Shown: piece after piece, positions 6,883 to 10,604 of the stretch
How the letters are laid out: each line of letters opens with the position of its first letter
Numbering within the stretch: the stretch's first letter is position 1
Assembly (NCBI GenBank): GCA_024691065.1
Contig: JAILOA010000125.1
Coordinates: 1-10,604 of the forward strand
Origin: Lachnospiraceae bacterium
Lineage (GTDB): Bacteria; Bacillota; Clostridia; Lachnospirales; Lachnospiraceae
Direction of reading: 5' to 3'
DNA length: 10,604 nucleotides
The notes under the pieces: generated by a model
What the model was told of the DNA's origin: nothing
Seen by the model: only the letters and a program-made list of their open reading frames with translations
Database searches by the model: none
Translations under genes and position numbers: made by a program

Positions 6883-7087
6883 CAGCTACTTTATATTTAC
6901 TTAACCTGCAGTCACCTTATATTTACTTACCGGTAGCTACCTTATATTTACTTAACCGGCAGCTACCTTATATTTACTTAACCGGCAGCTACTTTATATT
7001 TACTTAACCGGCAGTCGCCTTATATTTACTTACCGGCAGTCGCCTTATATTTACTTACCGGCAGCTACCTTATACTTACCTCGCCGG
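6883..7087. repeat. Eight tandem 25-26 bp units starting within the birA 3' end
   Basis: Consecutive units start at 6883, 6909, 6934, 6960, 6986, 7012, 7037 and 7062, the last ending at 7087. The unit at 7062-7087 contains the last seven sense codons and TAG stop of birA (7065), so the array is continuous with coding sequence. On the minus strand a typical unit runs from CCGGTTAAGTAAATATAAGG to GTAGCTG. Two alternating variants occur: AGCT or GACT/GACC at the junction, and one or two A residues before CCGG. Each junction can form a tiny GGY-N4-GCC hairpin in RNA, preserved in both variants, though three pairs are too few to be convincing. There are no unique spacers, so it is not CRISPR, and stop codons fall in it, so it is not coding. 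It would be transcribed as the 3' tail of the birA message. Confidence 0.95.
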
Positions 7088-8063
7088 CAAAGATACGCTC
7101 CACATTCCCGTTAATTTTAACCAACAGCGAACCCGTATTATCAATTCCAAGCGCAGTTCCTATCCTAATATCCTCTTCCCTGGTATCCTCAATCATACCA
7201 CCGTAAATCTTAACTTCCCTGTCCTTATTTATCAAATATGAATTATATTCATCCACAAGTCCCGATAAATCGCCGGTTTCCTTGAAAATCCCATAATAAT
7301 TCTCAAAATAATTAGTAACATCGGAAATAATTTTTTCCCTGTTAAATGTATTATTTGTTTCCAAAAAAAGAGAGGAAGCGATATTCTTTATATCCTCAGG
7401 CATATCTTTGTTGTTTACATTAATTCCTATTCCGACAACAACATAAGATATAAAATCTGTTTCACAACTCATTTGAGTTAATATACCGCAAAGCTTTTTA
7501 CCGTTAATCAATATATCATTCGGCCATTTTATGACTATGTCAATGTCAGCATTCTTTTTAATTGCCTTATAAACAGCCATTGCAGCAACAAGTGTAAGAC
7601 AACTCACATTCATCGGCATAACCTTCGGTCTGAAAAGCAGACTCATATAAATGCTTTCACCCGGTGGAGAGAAAAAGGACCTTCCCCTTCTTCCCATTCC
7701 GCCTGTCTGCTCATCGGCAACAACTAAAAAGCCATTTTTTTCAGATATATAATTTACATTTTGGTTAAAAAGCCTGACAGCCTGAGTATTTGTAGAATCT
7801 ATAGAATCGTAGTAGTTGACATTAAAATCAATGACTCTGTCATTTAACCTGCTTTTAATGCCAACACTACTTACTTTCTCGCTTTCCTCAAGTAATATGT
7901 AACCCTTTCCCCGCACATTTTCAATCTTAAAACCGGCATTATTGAGTGCCACAATGTGCTTGGATACGGCCTGTCTGCTTATTCCGAGCCCCTTTGCAAT
8001 CTGAGCTCCCGATATGTAATCCTCATTTTCCCTGAGAATTTTAATTATTTCACTACTATTCAT
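7065..8063 (-). CDS. birA: Bifunctional biotin--protein ligase / biotin operon repressor
   Basis: A 332-residue BirA that activates biotin as biotinyl-5'-AMP and attaches it to the acceptor lysine of biotin enzymes; the two-domain form also represses biotin genes. An N-terminal helix-turn-helix (about 1-60, AQIAKGLGISRQAVSKHIVAL split here, and GYILLEE) supports DNA binding. The catalytic domain (about 80-260) carries the biotinyl-AMP loop GMGRRGRSF (122-130, against the usual GRGRRGR), KWPNDILINGKKLCGIL (169-185, with the catalytic-region lysines 179/180) and GIGINVN (201-207). A C-terminal SH3-like domain (about 283-332) ends GEVSIR. The ATG at 8063 overlaps the argF stop by 8 bases, implying translational coupling; only a weak AGGA lies upstream. 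The stop and last codons form the first unit of a repeat array. No BirA operator was seen in the window. Confidence 0.95.
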   Translation of the reverse strand: MNSSEIIKILRENEDYISGAQIAKGLGISRQAVSKHIVALNNAGFKIENVRGKGYILLEESEKVSSVGIKSRLNDRVIDFNVNYYDSIDSTNTQAVRLFNQNVNYISEKNGFLVVADEQTGGMGRRGRSFFSPPGESIYMSLLFRPKVMPMNVSCLTLVAAMAVYKAIKKNADIDIVIKWPNDILINGKKLCGILTQMSCETDFISYVVVGIGINVNNKDMPEDIKNIASSLFLETNNTFNREKIISDVTNYFENYYGIFKETGDLSGLVDEYNSYLINKDREVKIYGGMIEDTREEDIRIGTALGIDNTGSLLVKINGNVERIFAGEVSIR

Positions 8064-9063
8064 TATCCGGATTCATTCCTAATGTTGCGGCCATAACAGC
8101 CTTTATTGTGTGCATTCTGTTCTCGGCCTCATCAAAAACTATTGACTGGTCTGACTCGAAAACTTCATCTGTGACCTCAAGCTCACTGATGTTAAACTTA
8201 TCAAAAACATCCCTTCCAACCTGAGTCTTAAGATCGTGATAAGCCGGAAGACAATGCATAAATACTGCCTTTTCGCCTGCATTTTCCATAATCTTCTTAT
8301 TCACCTGATAAGGCATAAGAGCATTAATTCTCTCTTCCCATACGGAAACCGGCTCACCCATGGAAACCCATACATCGGTATAGATTATGTCTGCCCCTTC
8401 GGTTCCCTTAATCGGATCCTCTTCAAGAGTAACCGAACCACCCGACTCTGCGGCAAACTGCTTACTTAAGTTTACAAGCTCCTCGCTTGGGAAATACTCC
8501 TTACATGTACAAGCAGTAAAATGTAATCCAAGCTTTGCGCAGGTTATCATAAGAGAATTACCCATATTGAAACGGGCATCTCCCATATATGTAAATTTAA
8601 GTCCCTTGAGATGACCGAAATGCTCACGGATGGTAAGCATATCAGCAAGCATCTGAGTAGGATGGAATTCATCCGTTAAACCGTTCCATACAGGAACAGA
8701 TGAATATCTCGCAAGCTCTTCTACTATCTCCTGACCATAACCTCTGTATTCGATTCCGTCAAACATTCTGGAAAGAACTCTCGCTGTATCAGCAATGCTT
8801 TCCTTCTTTCCGATCTGTGAACCCGAAGGATCAAGATATGTAACACCCATACCTAAATCATGGGCTGCAACTTCAAATGAACATCTTGTTCTGGTACTTG
8901 TCTTCTCGAAGATAAGCGCTACATTTTTACCTCTAAGCTTATCAACAGGAACTCCTACCTTTTTCTTAGCCTTTAATTCTTCGGCAAAATCAATTAAATA
9001 CAGAATCTCCTCAGGAGTATAATCCTTTAATGCCAAAAAATCCCTATCCTTTAAATTTACCAT
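8056..9063 (-). CDS. argF: Ornithine carbamoyltransferase
   Basis: This enzyme joins carbamoyl phosphate and ornithine to make citrulline in arginine synthesis. At 335 residues it is of the long ArgF/ArcB type. Visible sites are the carbamoyl-phosphate loop STRTR (56-60) in FEKTSTRTRCSFE, the trimer-contact/active-site FHPTQ (133-137), the ornithine-binding DVWVSMGE (230-237), and HCLP (270-273) with catalytic Cys271. A C-terminal ENRMHTIKAVMAATL is typical of the family. The sequence alone cannot exclude the catabolic ArcB role, but no arcA or arcC is present. The ATG at 9063 has a perfect AGGAGG with four-base spacing. It starts 54 bases after the SPFH gene and overlaps birA by 8 bases. A hairpin directly abutting the ribosome site could modulate translation. 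No clear ArgR box was found. Confidence 0.96.
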   Translation of the reverse strand: MVNLKDRDFLALKDYTPEEILYLIDFAEELKAKKKVGVPVDKLRGKNVALIFEKTSTRTRCSFEVAAHDLGMGVTYLDPSGSQIGKKESIADTARVLSRMFDGIEYRGYGQEIVEELARYSSVPVWNGLTDEFHPTQMLADMLTIREHFGHLKGLKFTYMGDARFNMGNSLMITCAKLGLHFTACTCKEYFPSEELVNLSKQFAAESGGSVTLEEDPIKGTEGADIIYTDVWVSMGEPVSVWEERINALMPYQVNKKIMENAGEKAVFMHCLPAYHDLKTQVGRDVFDKFNISELEVTDEVFESDQSIVFDEAENRMHTIKAVMAATLGMNPDNE

Positions 9064-9074
9064 GCTTCCTCCTC

Positions 9075-9090
9075 GATACCTGCCGGTATC
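9075..9090 (-). promoter_or_regulatory. Hairpin abutting the argF ribosome site
   Basis: On the minus strand GATACC-GGCA-GGTATC forms a perfect 6-bp stem with a 4-base loop. It ends one base before the AGGAGG of argF (plus 9068-9073). It lacks a following T-run, so it is not an intrinsic terminator. A role in translation control or mRNA stability is inference. Confidence 0.5.
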
Positions 9091-9117
9091 CCTTAATCAA
9101 GTTAAAAAAATATATAA

Positions 9118-10065
9118 TTAGTTACTTGCAACTTCCTTAATGGATGAAACAACACCTGCAAGTGACTGTAAATTGGAAGGTACAATAATCTTTGTAGCCT
9201 TTCCGTCTGCAGCCTTCGCAAATGCTTCAATACCCTTAAGCTCGATAACCTTATCCGAAGGCATCGCTTCATTTATCATAACAATACCGTCAGCGGTTGC
9301 TTTTTGTACGGCAAGGATAGCCTCTGCCTCACCTTCTGCCTCACGGATTGTTGCTTCCTTTACAGCCTCAGCTTCAAGAATCTTAGCCTGCTTCCAAGCT
9401 TCTGCTTCAAGAATCTTAGCCTGCTTCTCAGCCTCTGCATCAAGAATTGCTGCCTGCTTCTTACCTTCTGCAACAAGGATGGCTGACTGCTTCTCACCTT
9501 CCGAACGAAGGACAGCTTCTCTCTTTTCACGCTCTGCCTTCATCTGTTTCTCCATCGCATCCCTGATAGGTGCAGGTGGCATAATATTCTTAAGCTCGAC
9601 ACGGTTAACCTTGATTCCCCAAGGATCGGTAGCTTCATCAAGCTGCGCTCTCATCCTTGTATTGATAAGCTCACGTGATGTAAGTGTCTGATCAAGTTCA
9701 AGATCACCGATAATATTTCTGAGTGTTGTAGCTGTAAGATTTTCAATAGCACTAATAGGATTTTCAACACCATATGTATAAAGCTTTGGATCAGTTATCT
9801 GGAAAAAGATAAGTGTATCAATCTGCATCGTTACATTATCCTTTGTAATAACCGGTTGAGGTGGAAAATCGATAACCTGCTCTTTTAAAACTACCTTTCT
9901 TGAAACCCTGTCAATAAAAGGTGTAAGGAAATGTAATCCGACATCCCAGGTATTCTGGTAAGCACCAAGTCGCTCAACTACATAGGCCTGAGCCTGAGGT
10001 ACAATCTTAACGCATGAAATAATAACAATCAAAACAATGACAATAATTCCAATTACAAATGGCAT
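9118..10065 (-). CDS. SPFH-domain / stomatin-like membrane protein (QmcA type)
   Basis: A 315-residue member of the SPFH (stomatin/prohibitin/flotillin/HflK) family, which forms ring- or cage-like scaffolds at the membrane and is linked to membrane microdomains and protease control. An N-terminal transmembrane helix (about 3-19, VIGIIVIVLIVIISCV) is followed by the SPFH domain (about 21-175: VPQAQAYVVERLGAY, QVIDFPPQPVITKDN, GDLELDQTLTSRELIN, VNRVELKNIMPP). Then comes a long charged coiled coil (about 175-250) with a near-perfect 10-residue EAEAxKQAKIL period, visible as a 30-bp DNA repeat at 9322-9504; this is usual for the family. The tail SNLQSLAGVVSSIKEV is also typical. The ATG at 10065 has AGGAAGG upstream. 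It follows the NfeD-family gene by 114 bases, a widespread partnership. The family is secure; the physiological role here is not shown. Confidence 0.94.
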   Translation of the reverse strand: MPFVIGIIVIVLIVIISCVKIVPQAQAYVVERLGAYQNTWDVGLHFLTPFIDRVSRKVVLKEQVIDFPPQPVITKDNVTMQIDTLIFFQITDPKLYTYGVENPISAIENLTATTLRNIIGDLELDQTLTSRELINTRMRAQLDEATDPWGIKVNRVELKNIMPPAPIRDAMEKQMKAEREKREAVLRSEGEKQSAILVAEGKKQAAILDAEAEKQAKILEAEAWKQAKILEAEAVKEATIREAEGEAEAILAVQKATADGIVMINEAMPSDKVIELKGIEAFAKAADGKATKIIVPSNLQSLAGVVSSIKEVASN

Positions 10066-10162
10066 AACTATTACCTTCCTTTCTTAAATAAACCTTTACA
10101 ATAAGATTTGAATTATAAAAATTGTAATAATCAATTCCCTAAATATTTATCCCGAAGAAATC

Positions 10163-10178
10163 AATTATTTAAATAATT
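10163..10178. other. 16-bp perfect AT palindrome after the NfeD gene
   Basis: The sequence AATTATTTAAATAATT reads the same on both strands and begins two bases beyond the NfeD stop codon. Without GC pairs or a T-run it is a poor intrinsic terminator. It could be a protein-binding site or a weak mRNA 3' structure, or simply chance in AT-rich DNA. Confidence 0.4.
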
Positions 10179-10179
10179 C

Positions 10180-10599
10180 CTACTCTACTATAACCTTCAC
10201 GCCTTCAACTCTAAGAACCTTTACTGTCTCACCTTCCGAAACCTTGTGTCCGTCATTGGTTCTTGCACTCCATTCGATTCCATTGATTCGAACGGCACCG
10301 GTGTCCATATGCTTGTCAATTGCAGTAACTACTCTTACTTCTTTTCCTATCAAACTGTCAACATTGGTCTTTTCGCGATTTTTATTAAAAATCGACACTG
10401 CTATTGGTCTTGTGAAAATCAAAAGGATGACCGATACAACTCCAAAGAGTACGAATTGTAAATATATCGGTGCCCCTAAAAGGGATGCAATCAAAGCAAC
10501 AAGTGCTCCGATACCGAACCATATAAAAACTATACTCATCGTAAATATATCAATCAAAACCAAAACAACCAACGCAATCAGCCAATAAATCGGAACCAT
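10180..10599 (-). CDS. NfeD-family membrane protein, short form (YbbK-like)
   Basis: A 139-residue short NfeD-family protein. Its N-terminal half contains about three hydrophobic helices (about 4-21, 24-44 and 46-65). After a basic loop (FNKNREKTN) comes a soluble C-terminal OB-fold (about 80-139) with the family pattern GKEVRVVTAI, GAVRINGIEWSAR, GETVKVLRVEGVKVIVE. The short forms lack the ClpP-like serine protease domain of long NfeD proteins and are thought to pair with SPFH proteins, whose gene follows here. The start ATG at 10599 is five bases from the window edge, so its ribosome site is not visible, but MVPIYWLIA is the usual opening, so the gene is probably complete. It heads the visible minus-strand series. 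Confidence 0.92.
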   Translation of the reverse strand: MVPIYWLIALVVLVLIDIFTMSIVFIWFGIGALVALIASLLGAPIYLQFVLFGVVSVILLIFTRPIAVSIFNKNREKTNVDSLIGKEVRVVTAIDKHMDTGAVRINGIEWSARTNDGHKVSEGETVKVLRVEGVKVIVE

Positions 10600-10604
10600 A
10601 AAAT

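Noticed and set aside
6883..7064. BirA operator sites within the 26 bp repeats
   Set aside because: The units contain CCGGTTAAG but not the GTTAAC-type palindromic half-sites expected for BirA, and no biotin synthesis or transport gene follows.
6883..7087. CRISPR array
   Set aside because: Units are directly adjacent without unique spacers, only 25-26 bp long, and begin in the birA stop codon; no cas genes are present.
9064..9117. Intrinsic terminator after the SPFH gene
   Set aside because: A T-run (TATTTTTTTAAC) exists but no GC-rich stem precedes it; the GATACC/GGTATC hairpin lies downstream of the T-run.
9140..9691. 183-residue plus-strand open frame rich in Ser/Ala
   Set aside because: It is the antisense shadow of the repetitive SPFH coiled coil (SASRI-type repeat), with no family resemblance of its own.

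Overview
The window looks like a chromosomal segment of a low-GC Gram-positive bacterium of the Clostridia, most likely a plant-fibre-degrading Lachnospiraceae. The reasons are AT-rich intergenic DNA, strong AGGAGG-type ribosome sites, a Gram-positive LexA, the housekeeping set birA / small Lachnospiraceae-type protein / coaX / dusB, and a surface GH9 cellulase paired with a GH43 enzyme. The family assignment is inference from gene content; no rRNA or other marker is present. All ten recognisable genes lie on the minus strand, so transcription runs from high to low coordinates.

Housekeeping block (10599 to 4300, in transcription order): a short NfeD-family membrane protein and its SPFH/stomatin-like partner; ornithine carbamoyltransferase (argF) overlapping the biotin ligase/repressor birA by 8 bases; a small acidic protein of unknown function; type III pantothenate kinase (coaX) with its own good promoter; and a DusB-type tRNA-dihydrouridine synthase. 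They serve membrane quality control, arginine synthesis, biotin attachment, coenzyme A synthesis and tRNA modification, and are linked by co-orientation rather than by one pathway.

Polysaccharide block (4047 to 316): a surface lipoprotein GH9 endoglucanase (CBM4/9-like domain, Ig-like domain, catalytic domain) followed 18 bases later by a GH43 enzyme without a signal peptide. This suggests extracellular attack on beta-glucan or hemicellulose, then trimming of imported oligosaccharides in the cytoplasm. The window ends inside lexA, the SOS repressor, of which only the DNA-binding domain is present.

The most unusual aspect is three separate tandem-repeat arrays within about 3 kb. (1) Eight 25-26 bp units (6883-7087) begin inside the 3' end of birA and include its stop codon. 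(2) Four in-frame 36 bp units (4570-4713) insert a 12-residue repeat into dusB at the hinge between the barrel and the tRNA-binding helical domain. (3) Four 45-46 bp units (4109-4290) fill the space between dusB and the GH9 gene; three carry a perfect TATAAT and all adjoin a CCGG-centred, operator-like palindrome. The third array could be a multiplied promoter/operator controlling the cellulase genes. No mobile element, CRISPR array, rRNA or tRNA gene, or convincing intrinsic terminator was seen.
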